Assembly: GCF_023973825.1 (NCBI RefSeq)
Contig: NC_090127.1
Span: forward strand, 310,001-374,000
From: Plasmodium brasilianum
Lineage: Eukaryota; Apicomplexa; Aconoidasida; Haemosporida; Plasmodiidae
Direction: 5' to 3'
Length of the DNA: 64,000 bases
The notes beneath the pieces are model-generated. The model was not told where the DNA came from. It saw nothing but the letters and a program-made list of their open reading frames with translations, and did no database searches. A program made the translations under genes and the position numbers. Positions 1 through 11,401 of the stretch are shown piece after piece (position 1 is the first letter of the stretch; each line of letters starts with the position of its first letter).

Positions 1-196
1 ATATGCTGATTTAAAATTCTTACAAAATAAATTTTTGCAAGGAAATTTATTTAACTCAGACAAATCCATAAATGTTTTTGAACACAATAATTTTAACATT
101 GTTTTATACAAAATTATGAAACTTAAAGAACTGCAAAATGCAAAAATTAAGCTTACACAAAAATATAAACATATGAAAAATCTTTTAAAAAATTAA
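1..196 (+). CDS. 3' end of an unidentified protein gene (5' truncated by window edge)
   Basis: The frame beginning at base 2 is open from the window edge to a TAA at 194-196, giving 64 codons of Asn/Lys/Leu-rich sequence. The last part (LKELQNAKIKLTQKYKH) is charged and looks helical, possibly coiled coil. First codon positions are richer in G and C than second positions, as expected for Plasmodium coding sequence; the opposite strand, which is also largely open here, lacks that bias. No domain can be recognised from this fragment, and the start and any upstream exons lie outside the window. Confidence 0.6.
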   Translation, partial: YADLKFLQNKFLQGNLFNSDKSINVFEHNNFNIVLYKIMKLKELQNAKIKLTQKYKHMKNLLKN

Positions 197-473
197 GTAG
201 ATCACAAGGGCGCACGGGTAAGTTCTCTTCTAAGGCATAAAGCATGAGTATGCGTGTTACGTATACGCGTCAACGTTTTACCTTTACATGAAAAAATTGT
301 TTACAAGTACAAAAAAGATATTTTAAATAAACACATATTATATATATATACATATTAACTCTACCTATGCACATAACACAAAATTTTAATACGATTGTGT
401 TAGGACGAATTTCATACCATGTAGTCCGATGCGCAGTGGTATTTAGGTTTTTGACTTCATTTTTATCATCCAT
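153..473 (-). CDS. Candidate small spliced gene antisense to the tail of the first gene
   Basis: A minus-strand ATG at 473 opens a hydrophilic stretch starting MDDKNEVKNLNTTAH. A possible donor (G|GTAGAG) ends exon 1 at 365, and an acceptor (CCTTAG) starts exon 2 at 229. The phases fit, giving exons 365-473 and 153-229 and a 61-residue product with ENLPVRPCDLLNFLKDF near the end. The region 200-290 is clearly GC-richer than its surroundings. Against it: the last exon overlaps 44 bases of the + strand reading frame ending at 196, and no family is recognised. An alternative donor (TG|GTATGA) lies inside exon 1. I regard this as a hypothesis. Confidence 0.2.
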
Positions 474-757
474 TTTTCTTCTTTTCCTTTTTTTTTCATT
501 TATAAAAGAAAGACCGATTCTGTCATAGTCAATATTTTTTATAAAATCAAATATCTATGTGCTGTTTTATTTGTATTTTCGCACATTTACGTATAAATTT
601 TTTTTTTTTTTTTTGAATTTATTACGTTCTATTTTTTAGTAGCCTTATTTTTTTGTTTTTCCTATTTTCATGTTATTTATCACAACTGTTATATTTTTAA
701 ATTGTGACAACTTATTCCTTTTTACATATTAAAGGATAAAATCAGTTTTTGTAAAAT
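197..757. promoter_or_regulatory. Intergenic region 5' of the cyclin gene
   Basis: Apart from the antisense candidate at 153-473, this stretch holds poly(T) and TA-rich sequence typical of Plasmodium promoters and 5' untranslated regions. No specific motif could be assigned. A G+C-rich patch at 200-290 stands out and contains a GTAAGT donor-like hexamer on the + strand at 218-223. Confidence 0.3.
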
Positions 758-2435
758 ATGATAAATGATATAATATTAATCAATACTGAAAATGTAAAAA
801 CTCCAAGTGAAGAAAAGAATGTTACAAAAAGTGATGAATTAAAATTGAGAATATACGGATGCCAGTTATTACAAGAAGCTGGAATAATTTTAAAACTGAA
901 GGCTGTGACAATAGCAACTGGCCAGGTTTTGTTTCATCGTTTTTATTTTAAAAAATCGCTTACTGATTATGACGTGAAGGTTAACGAATTGCAGAAATAC
1001 TGCGTTTGTACATTTGTGTATACATATATGTAAACCTGTGTACGTGCACATATACATACATATATATATATATATATAAATCCAGTGGTCCTGTTGATAA
1101 CCCATTAATACATAAGTCATATTTCACATATGTAAGAGTTGAACTTTTGTTTTTCTTCAGATTATAGCTCCCGCATCACTCTACTTGTCTTGTAAATTAG
1201 AAGAGAACTTTTGTCGTGTTTATAAAATAATTAGCACCTTTTATTTTTTATATAAATATGAAGATTTAAAGAGCAAACACTATTATTTTGATCTGAAAAA
1301 TATCAAGTTAGAGCATTTTAAGATAGACATAGAATCGCAAGTAATAACTGCTTACCGTAAAATAGTGCATATATACAAATATAAATTATATATTAACTGT
1401 GATGTATACACTTTTATTTTAAATGCATTTTGCGCATGCCACTGGAAAATATTACGTGGATTTGCTCTGTTCATACTATTTTTTTTTTTTTTTCTTAATT
1501 ACGTTCGTTCTTAGGAATATAAAAATATGAAGGTTGATATTTATACTTACGAACTTCTGATATTAAAAGAGATTGGATTTTTAGTTCATAAAATAATTCA
1601 ACATCCGCATTTATTTCTTTTACCTTATATTCATTCTCTTTTTAACAACTTGAACAAATTTGACGGTGATATAACAAAAAAATTAGCACAAATTGCGTGG
1701 GGATTTTTAAATGATAGGTTAATAAATATTTTGCTCATTTTTTTTTTTTTTTTTTTTAAATGTCACGTGATATTCCCCTTTTAATATCTTTTATGATTCA
1801 TGATTTTTTTCATAAAGTATGTAATATAGTTGTATTGTTCATAAAGTTGCAGGGTGTAATATTCCTTAACACTCATTTCTACATATATAATTATTTATTT
1901 ATTTTGATATACTTTATTTTTTTCAGTATGCGAACAACCCTTTGCTGTGAATATCAGCCACGCTGTATAGCAGTCGCTAGCATTTTCCTAGCTTCTTACA
2001 AATTAAATATACCATTAATTAAAGTATAAAACGTGTACATATATATACAATACATATATAATAAATACATTTTTATATAATATTTATAACTGTAGTTACA
2101 TCATAACTCCATGTGCATTTATTAATTTTTTACTTTTTCTTTATTAATGTAACCAGAGCACGAATTGGTTCAAGCTATTTGATGTAGAATACGATGACAT
2201 AAAAAGAATATGCATCCGAATTTTGCAACTGTACAAAATAGGTATAAACTCTTTGTATATGTACATATGTATATATAATAAACTAATTTATATATTCATA
2301 TTTACATGTACATGTTTTATTAAGAAAAGGCTTCTTACTTACCTTTCAACATACTTTTTGCTAACATATATTTTTTCCTTTTCGATTCCTTTATTAGGAC
2401 GCTGTCAGTATATAGATGTTTTAACAAAAAAATAA
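758..2435 (+). CDS. Cyclin-L-like cyclin, six exons
   Basis: Exons 758-979, 1161-1340, 1515-1717, 1927-2023, 2157-2241 and 2398-2435 join in phase to 274 residues. Cyclin box 1 is recognised from VLFHRFYFKKSLTDYDVK followed by IIAPASLYLSCKLEE; box 2 from LAQIAWGFLNDSMRTTL and then RCIAVASIFLASYKLNIPL and NWFKLFDVEYDDI. The second-box pattern is that of transcription/splicing cyclins of the L/K/T group, closest by eye to cyclin L. Such cyclins activate a CDK acting on RNA polymerase II or splicing factors in the nucleus; the partner kinase cannot be read from this window. A P. falciparum cyclin called CYC4 may be the orthologue (memory, unchecked). A box-1 insertion of about 25 residues (KYEDLKSKHYYFDLKN) is unusual. 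The exon 1 donor is GTTAAC. The same frame continues after the stop (see findings). Confidence 0.88.
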
Positions 2436-5056
2436 GTGGACATTATACAGTTGATTAAAAACGATGACAACAATACAAAACTCTTTTATTTATGCAAAAT
2501 TCCTTATTTATTATACAAGAATAAAAAAAAAAAAAAAACGTACATAAATGTCAATCCATTTTTTACTTTTTCCTTATTTTGTCAATATTATTTTTTTAAA
2601 ATGATCATATAATTATACATCCTTCTAAGAAATCGTCTATATTATCCTTTATTACATTTTTTTGATACACACCAAAAAGCATTTATGATTTAAGCATTTA
2701 CTTTTTACATACATAACATTCAAGCTTGTGCTTAATAATATATGCGTTGTTGATATAACAATATATTATTTCTTACTGGAATATACACATGTATGTATGC
2801 ATGTAAGCATGTATATATATATATATATATATATTCTTATGTACGTATGCATTTATAAGAACATGGAAATTAATATAGCAACGATTGTAACCGTATGATA
2901 CACTGAAATAACACAAATTCCATGTATTCATAATATGCAAAGCAACGTAATTTGTCACGTGTTCTTTTTTCGTATAACGTATTTTTTTAAGAAACCTTTT
3001 TCTTCTTTTAACTGTTAAACAAACAGTGAAGACGAATTTTTTCATCAGATACTTGTTTTAATTTCATCTGAAACTTCCGCTCAACTGAGTATGTTTGAGT
3101 TCAGTATTTTCACTCAGGACTCGAGAGCACATCGTATTTTTATATAATCATCACTTGTAAAAAATTCTCTTCTTTTTTAATTTTATTTCGAAAAAATATT
3201 TTTTCACATTTACAATTTAGCTTATATACTTCTTCCTCTTTATATAAGGATAGCATGGATCACGAAAAAAAATTACATGTAATGAATTTGCGTATAAAAT
3301 GAAGTACATACGTAATATTATGTATATATATATATACACTGAACTACAAGTAAAAAATGTTTATTTTTTCCTTTCTTGGAGTGAAATTTTCTATTTGCAT
3401 TTAACTCACCCACATACAAATTTAACAAAAATTCAAGTAATTCAATATACAATTGAATGAAATGCAACGAAAAAAATAAAAAATTTCATTATGAAAAAAG
3501 AAAATTTAATAAAAAATATTTTGCATAGCCTGAGCAAGAAAAAAATATTAAATGAATTCCTTTTTCTTTGGTTTTTCTTTTCTTTATATAAAATACATAA
3601 TTTAAATATATATATATTTTTTTTTTAAGTTAAAAACAAAAATGTTTATTTTTTTTATATGTTCTTATATTCTTTAAATTCCGCAAGACGAATATGTTTG
3701 AGCAGAATTTTGTAAATACATATATTATATATATATGTATTTATTTATTTATAAATAAATAAATAAATAGTAATATATGATCTTATTTTTTTTTCGGTTT
3801 CTAACAAAAATTTAATGCTGCGTTAAAATTTAAAGATGTTCCTATTTAGCTAGCATGCTTCTTCAAGTTACACGATGTTATTTTAATCAAAAAAAAAAAA
3901 AAAATCGACGCACCGACTTCGTAGGAAATTAGTAGGGTCTCAATTGCGTATTATTACATATATATATATATTTTTTTTTTCCATCCAAAAAATTCATATT
4001 TTAACTAAGAATAACAAGCCAGAGAGGATATAAATACTGCTTTCTAAAAATTAACGTGATCATATAAAAAAAAACTTACGCACTAAATCTTTTCCTCCAT
4101 ATATTCATTGTTAATATGTTTACGAAAATGTGAGCAAGACATAGCTTACATATGATTTATTTTCGAATTTTAATATGTATACCGCTGAGTGATTTTTAAG
4201 TAAAACATTTTTGCATTTTTTTAGCAATCAATTTATGCTTTCGTTTGTTGTTACATTGTATAATATCTTACTGCACTATTATTTTTTTATATTGTAAAAT
4301 TTGTATATATAAAATAAATAACTTAAGCTAAGATATTTAATAGCTTAATAATAATAATATTAAAATTAAAAAATAATTCTATATTTAACTCAAAAAAAAA
4401 AAAAAAAAAAAAACATATTTACATAAATATGCTCTGTATGTATAATTTATATGACTCCTAAGTGCAAAATACACGTGAGTTTCATTAAATCATTTAAAAA
4501 TGTGTATATATGCCCATTAATTCATTTCATTTTGAAAAAAAACTACAATTTGGAAAAAACATTTAAAATTTATGAAAATATATAATGTAAGAGTACTGCT
4601 TACCTATATATTAACTTAAATAGGTGATCAGAATTACTACTAATATAGATATTTTATGACACCCAAATATTAGAAGGGTGTAAAATGGAAGGTGACTTCA
4701 TTAACATAGTAAACCATTTAAACCATAAATGAGATAACTACATTATTTTAGAGGTATTTTAAAATCTTTTTTTTGTTTTTTTTGTTATACTTCTTTAAGT
4801 CGCTTAAGACTGACTTCTAAAAGAAAAGAAAAATTTATTTTAAAATGAGAAATTAAGAGGAAAAAAAAAAAAAAACAGTAATCCGTTAACCGTAAAAATT
4901 AGACTAGTTAAGCGGATGAAGGATAAATGCAAAATATGTATACATGTGTATAAATATACTTAGATACATGTGGCTCATATGAGCTCAAAACATAGGAGGA
5001 TTTTAATGTACTGTGTAGCATATATTAATTTGGCAGAACTAGCTATCTCAATTTTA
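2436..5056. other. Intergenic gap between cyclin (+) and NIF phosphatase (-), convergent
   Basis: About 2.6 kb of AT-rich DNA with many homopolymer runs, for example A runs at about 2523, 3890 and 4390 and TA runs near 2815. The two flanking genes converge, so it should hold both 3' untranslated regions. Within it I see only the small minus-strand candidate at 3008-3256, the post-stop extension of the cyclin frame, and a short hairpin near 4660-4685. Confidence 0.5.
3008..3256 (-). CDS. Candidate small two-exon gene, unknown product
   Basis: On the minus strand an ATG at 3256 begins a strikingly charged 34-codon stretch (MLSLYKEEEVYKLNCKCEK... ending KKEENFLQ). It runs into a possible donor (CAA|GTGATG), exon 3155-3256. 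A TTTCAG acceptor starts a phase-0 exon at 3067 (MKLKQVSDEKIRLHCLFNS), ending at the stop 3008-3010, for 53 residues in all. An alternative splice using GTATCT as donor and AACAG as acceptor would replace the tail by LKEEKGFLKKYVIRKKNT. The CKC pair could bind metal, but no family is recognised. Codon composition looks coding; splice choice is uncertain. Confidence 0.3.
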
Positions 5057-8000
5057 TCATTTTACCTTCTTTGACAGTTTTTTTAGAAAAGGTATTAATT
5101 TGTACAGTTCCCTGTCATTGGGGTCATCATACCTAAAAGGTAAAGAATATAAAATTACAATTTTTATAATGTTAGATAAAGGGGTAAGTAGTTATAACAA
5201 AAACATTAATATCTATAATTTAAATATATTAAAGTGATCTTATAAATATATGTGTACCAGCTTTTAATTAAGATACAGTTATCTTCGCAAAATTTGTGAA
5301 CAAATGTGGAATTCTAAAAAGGGGGAGTAAGAAAAGTTCCCACATGTGTTCATGTATAAATATTCATATATATACGTATGCACATATAAACATATGTACA
5401 TATACAAATTTAAATGCATAAACATAAGTATCTATTAAACGCATTTTTTCTCATACATCAATAATAATAACATTATTTAAATCCCGTCCTAACATTTTTA
5501 GATCTTTTACAAAATTGTTGTTCCTAAAAAAGGTGTACAAAGTATGAATTTGTTTTGTTTTTTTTAATAGTTCCATATTGTATATTAAAAATGTAATGAC
5601 TATATAATTATTCCTTTTTTATTTTTCCTTGTCTAATAAACTTACAAAAAAGTACAAGATTCCCTAAATAGTCTGTAAGCACAAACATCATTTTTGTCCA
5701 ACTTATCAATAACAGCATTTGCATACTGTATCAATAAGAAAAAAAAAAATGAAATATATTAAAATAAAATTCTCATGTACTATTTTCAAAATGATAAAAG
5801 AGGTAATTTTCCTTTTTATACCTTCGGTAGACTGGCTGTAAAAATGACTACTTCGAAATATTTTGATATTTCTTTTAAAAAATTGTCCACACCTTTTCAT
5901 AAAAACAAAGAAAATGTTATAATTAAATGTTTTGTTACATAAGTTTTATGTGTTTTATTGTATTATTTTTTTTTTTTTTTTTGCGGTATACGTCTTAATT
6001 ATATTTTTTGTGCGCCTTTTTGTATTTTCTTTTTTCCCTTCTAACCTGGTCTCTTATTTACATAAACTGAACAATTCCCTTCATTCAACTCAACCTAAAT
6101 ATATAAAAAATTACAAAAAGAAAAATAAATTTACATATAATTTATAATGAATATATAATATATATATAAATAGTGAAACAATAAATCACGCAAAAAAAAA
6201 AAAAAAAAAAAAAAAAAAGTGTCATATTCATTTTTAAATATATAATATTTCATAATTACTTGTATCTTAAAAGAATTATGTTTGTCCTTCTTTAACGTGC
6301 TATGAACAAGTGTTTCATCTAAGTCAAGAACGATTGTTTTTCTTCCCTTTTGAATAAAATAAAATCAAAAATTTTTTTTTAAATAAACGAAAAAGAAAAA
6401 TAAGGAAAGGAAAAACGGCAAGAGGGGCACTGCACAGAAATATGTCCAAAGTGCAATTATCTACGTTTACAATTCTACATCATGTACAAAAATGAAATGA
6501 AAAAAAAAAAAAAAATCACAAAATTTAAAGCTTACTTTATCCTTTTCTTTTTGTTCTCCCAATAAAGAATTACAAGTTTCAGAATTTTTGTTCTTCGTAT
6601 TTACCATTTTTTCGCTTGTATTATTTTTTAATATATTTGTTGTATTGTATATATTTAGTAAGCTTAAACTTTTCAATTTTTTTATTTTTTTTTTTCTCTT
6701 TAAATGAAATTTATTATTTCTAATAATTTTGTTTAATCCATTTTCACTATTCAGAGTGATAATACTATTTGAACGTTTTATATTTTCAAAAAAAAGAAAA
6801 GACTTAAATTTCATAAAATAAGAACGCAGTTCTTTTGTACCCTTTTTTATTATCTCCACTTTGCGCTCAACTTTGTCTTCATTTTCTCCTGCGCCTTCCC
6901 TTTTAAATCCTTTCCCAAATTCACCCTCAATTCCGTCTTCAAGATCTTCTTTTTTCTCGTAGTAATAATTATTACAATTGTTTTCATTAGGAAGACTCCA
7001 AATCATATTGTCGATTTCCAATTTTTTTTTAACACTTGATAAATAGTCGTTACCATCTATATTATCATCTGTCTCATTATCACATTTGATAGAATTATTA
7101 ACGTTACTAATTTGTATTTTAACTGACCTGTTTTCATTACTTAGTTGTTTTTCGGAACTTGCCTCTTCTAAATAGGGTGCACTGTCTTTACATGATTCAG
7201 AAGTGTTCATTTTTTTTAAATGATTTGTACTACCTATATCACACATATTAACTTGCTTTCTATCACTTTCATATTGTTCGTCTTCTGTTTTTTTAAGTTT
7301 TTCTTCAATATTCTTTTCTACATCTTCAAAAGGTTTCGCACTGTATATTTTTTTTTCATCTCGAAAAACATTTTCCTCCTTCCTAATTTGTTTATCCTTC
7401 TTCCCTTTCTCCTCTTTTAAACCTAAAGTATCTGTAGATGCAATTTCTTTTATTTTATTATTTTTTTTTTCTTCTGTACTACTTTTATTTAAATTCTCTT
7501 TATCGACGTAATTTTCATTTCTGCACATTTTCAACTTCTCAGATTTACTTATGGAATCATCAGATTTTATAAAATTGTAACTTGCCAAATGTCCTAAATC
7601 TTCTTTTGTTCTCATATATCTTTTTTCCTTTTTTAAATGAATACCATTTACTTTTCTAGATAAATTAAATAGTTCACTATTCTTAATAAAATTTTTTAGC
7701 CTTAATTTATTTTTTTCAAAAAAAAACATTTTTTTTTTGGTACACTTTTCTTCGTCATATATGTCGGCGAGTCCATTTTTTTTTTTTTTTTTCATGTATC
7801 TTGAGTATGCCAGATTTATTTTTATATCTTTTCTATTTTTTTCCCTATCTTTTTCATAAACGTAGTGAAATGTGCTTCCTCTTTTTATCTTTATTCTTTT
7901 GTATACATCTTTGCAAAACAAGTCGAAATCATTTTCATAATTCGTATACTTAACATCAAATCTGTCATTATTGGGGTGTACTACATTATTTTCAATATTA

Positions 8001-10090
8001 CTTTTTACTTTATTTTTGTTATTTTTAGCACCTACTTTACATCTATATACGTTAAAATTAGCCAGTTTATCTTCATATTCATCCTTTTTTTTTCCTTCAT
8101 GATTGGCAACCCACCTTCCACCTTTCTCCTCATCATACAAGTATACTTCTACCTTATTCTTGGATTTTGAGTTATTTCCTCTTTTGATTTCATACCTCTT
8201 ATTATTTTTACTTGTTTGGAAACATTTAATATTAAATCCTTTATTTATTTCTGTCGTGGTTTCCTCATTTTGTTCATTCGCATCTTTCTTCTGCTTTCCC
8301 AGTGATACATTTTTCAGAATTTTCTCTTTCCCATTCTTAGTGTATATCTCATTATCTACAAATATTTTATTATCATTTTCGCTGATAGGGCATTTGTTTT
8401 TTATTTTTTTTTTTTTTTCACCATTCGCAGGGTGCTTATGCATAATAAAGTTTTCATTTATGTCCTTTTTAACAGAACAAGAAAAATAATCTTTATTTAT
8501 GTTGTTCTCCCTACCTTTTACGTCATTCATTGAGCTTCCTTTAGTAGAAAGAACACCGCTATAACTGCTAGCACTAGCTATACTAGTAATTCTAGTAATG
8601 CCACTCTGTTTTATGCTAATACCTGATGAACAATATTCTAAGATAGCATCATCATCACTCGCGCATATTTTATTTTTACCAAAATTATTATTGCGAGTTA
8701 TACTACAGTTTCTCTTTTTAATTATGTTAAATGTTGTATTTTCTTTAGGTTTAATGTATCTTGCCTTTTCCTTATTTAAAAAAAGGAAGTTTTTCATTCC
8801 TCTATTTTTTTTGCCTTCATACACCACACCATATTCATAATATTCTTTTTTCTTATCCTTTAAAAATTCTTTAAGCGAATGTATACTTATATTTGCATAT
8901 TTGTTATTAGTTTTAAAGTATTCTTTTTTATTAACATTTATACTTTTATTTAAATTTATTTGTTCTTTCCTCTCTTTAGTACCATTGTAACATTTTATAT
9001 TGTTTTTCTTATGTTTAATCATGATATTTTTAAACGCGTCTTGACATAATATGCTATTATTTTCTCCATTATATATTCTATTTTTACTTAACTTTGCTAA
9101 ACCAGAGATGGCTAAGGTCCTGTTTGTTGATATTTCTTTTTCTTTATATATTTCTTCCTTCTCTTTTCCCACTTTTGAGATAGTGACATCACACTCATGC
9201 AGAGTAGAAGCATCTGTTAGACACCTACTCAGATTAGATTCCACAAAATTTTTATCACGTAACAATTTTTCATTCTTTCTTTTAATTTTGAAAAATATTT
9301 TTTTTAAAATTCTTATTCTTTCAGCTGAATTTACAATTATTTTGGACGAGTTACTTAACTGATTAACAAAAATTTCCTTCCTACAGCTCATGTCATTATT
9401 TGCCCTTTCATCAATATTCTTAATGACAGGAGAGAGAGGCAAATTATTTCCCTTTGCAAGTTTCAATTTTTTCTTATTTAATCTATTAAAGAAAATGTAA
9501 TTGCTTCTACTGCTACATGACATTTTTATTATTTTTTTTCTTTCATTCTTTTCGTTCCTGTTCACTTGAGAAAATTTACTTGCAATTTTTTCGTTTCTTT
9601 TACAATTTTTTAAATAAGAATTAAAATATTTTAAATTGCAAATGGTAGTGTAGTTATTATCGGTAATACTATAATTACTGTTACAATTACTGCTACTCAT
9701 ACTGTTTTCATAATTGTTATCATTACTATTACCATGAATGTTACCATTTCTATTACTATTACTATTACAGTTATCATTAATATTATTCCTGATTCCATTA
9801 ATATCACTATTATATTTGTTATTATAACTATCAGGTGAGAAACTGAAATTATTTCCTAATTTACCATCTACCCCTTTTTTCATTCTTTTAATATCCTTTA
9901 TTTCTCTTTTGTTAATAATAAAATTCTTTTTCTTCAAAATACAGTACCCGTCCCTCTGTTTCTTGTCCTTTGGTAAGATATACTGCGGAACTAGTGCATA
10001 CTCTAATTCGTCTGTAAGTACATCATCACTCAATTTTAGTAGGATGTTCTCCCCTTCATTCTTGTGTATATGCACATAGCTCTCCCCCAT
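5057..10090 (-). CDS. NLI-interacting-factor (FCP/SCP) type protein phosphatase with a very long N-terminal extension
   Basis: Eight exons on the minus strand: 6536-10090, 6260-6346, 6046-6094, 5822-5892, 5646-5725, 5457-5523, 5258-5313 and 5057-5132, all phase-consistent, giving 1346 residues. Exon 1 (1185 codons) is Lys/Asn-rich low-complexity sequence without a recognised domain. The seven small exons encode a complete HAD-family NIF domain: KTIVLDLDETLVHST (nucleophile D1193 and D1195 of DxDxT), then VNKRPG, FEVVIFTASLPK, LGRDLNNVIIIDN and YDDPNDRELYKLIPFL. Family members dephosphorylate Ser in the RNA polymerase II C-terminal domain or related substrates using Mg2+. All expected motifs are present, so it should be active. 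P. falciparum annotations include several NIF phosphatases; I cannot tell which this is. Confidence 0.92.
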
Positions 10091-11370
10091 TTTATTTTGT
10101 ATCTATTCTTTTTCTTCGTATTCTGCTTCTGCTTTTACTTCTTTTTAATTTAGTTTTTTCTCTTGTTTTTTTTTTTTTTTTTTTGTCTAATTTTTCCTAA
10201 ATGCTTTAGAAAATTGATTTATCAATTTTTTCACTCTCCTTTTATACTGCCTTTGCCTTTTTTTTTGTAAAAAGTACTAATTAATATAAACAATTGCAAC
10301 AGTAACATTATGCAAATTTTCTATCGCCCTGTGATTATGTAAACATTACAATAAATATACTTGTGTTTAAACATTTATATTACAGAGGGAAAATTTTATT
10401 AATATAACGTATTTATTATAATTGATAAGTAATGGTGAAAAAATATTTTTTTTTCTCAGCATCCCAAATAGGTACCTCGCTGTATTTAATTTGTCCTTCT
10501 AATTTTTGTATGTGATATTTTTGTAACCTTAAGAACCCAGAATGTACTAGTTAGGTTCTATACGCTTAAATGATCTTACAATAACTGTTGCTGTTGTTAT
10601 AATACTTAAAATACACAATTAATTAAAATAGAAATCCAATTTTGTCACAATATATATGTTTGAGTTTGATCTTCTAAGGAACTTTTTCTACTTTATTCTT
10701 CCTTTATGATTTTTTCTAGTAGCTTATGCAACGTGACACTATAATGGTTTCATAAGATTTTTATTTACTTGTTCTTTTCTTTGTTACTTTACATTATTCT
10801 ACTGTATTTTCTATTATATGATATGCTACATTATCGTATATTCTTTCTCTCATTTGATTAAAAATAAAAACATAAGAGATACATTTACGTTTACTTGTAT
10901 TAAACACAAGTCTTCCTCAATTTAACTGTTACTAAAGCATTAACATTTTTGATCCTTACTATATACCCCTAATTACAAGAAAAAATTATGCATAAGTGGT
11001 TCACAAATGTGGTAAAATACAAGAAAAAAAAAAAAAAAAAGGAATAATGTAAAAAGTTGCATCCATTCCAACTGCTGAATTATTCAGAAAATTTTTATCT
11101 TTATCAAAATGCAAAAGAAAAAATTAAAATAAAAAATATTGTTAGATTTGTACGATATGGACAATAATGCAAAAAAGGACGAAAAAAAAAGAATTTAATT
11201 AAAGTATAACACTAATGTTTTATAAAGATAAAATCAATATAAAATGATATAAAAAGTATTTAATTCTTCATACATTTAAAAAAAAATATATATTTTTTCA
11301 CCAAATAGTTACTTTTTACTATGTTTAAGCCATTAAGCCTATTTATGAAAAGTTTTCGTTTCTTTCATTT

Positions 11371-11401
<31 letters not shown>

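Noticed and set aside
4655..4690. Short hairpin (ACACCC ... GGGTGT, 11-base loop) that might be an RNA gene
   Set aside because: Only six pairs, no conserved box or polymerase III signal, and no flanking GC-rich RNA body.
7220..9362. Several + strand frames of 66-128 codons within the NIF phosphatase exon, and similar ones opposite GCN1 and the membrane protein
   Set aside because: Phe/Ser/Leu-rich antisense shadows of Lys/Asn-rich coding sequence.
10390..10520. Open minus frame containing MLRKKNIFSPLLINY upstream of the NIF phosphatase
   Set aside because: Lies in the presumed 5' leader, has no splice partner in phase, and composition is ordinary; at most an upstream ORF.
10700..10760. Minus frame ending THLHKLLEKIIKEE-like residues
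   Set aside because: Only 17 codons between stops with no exon partner.
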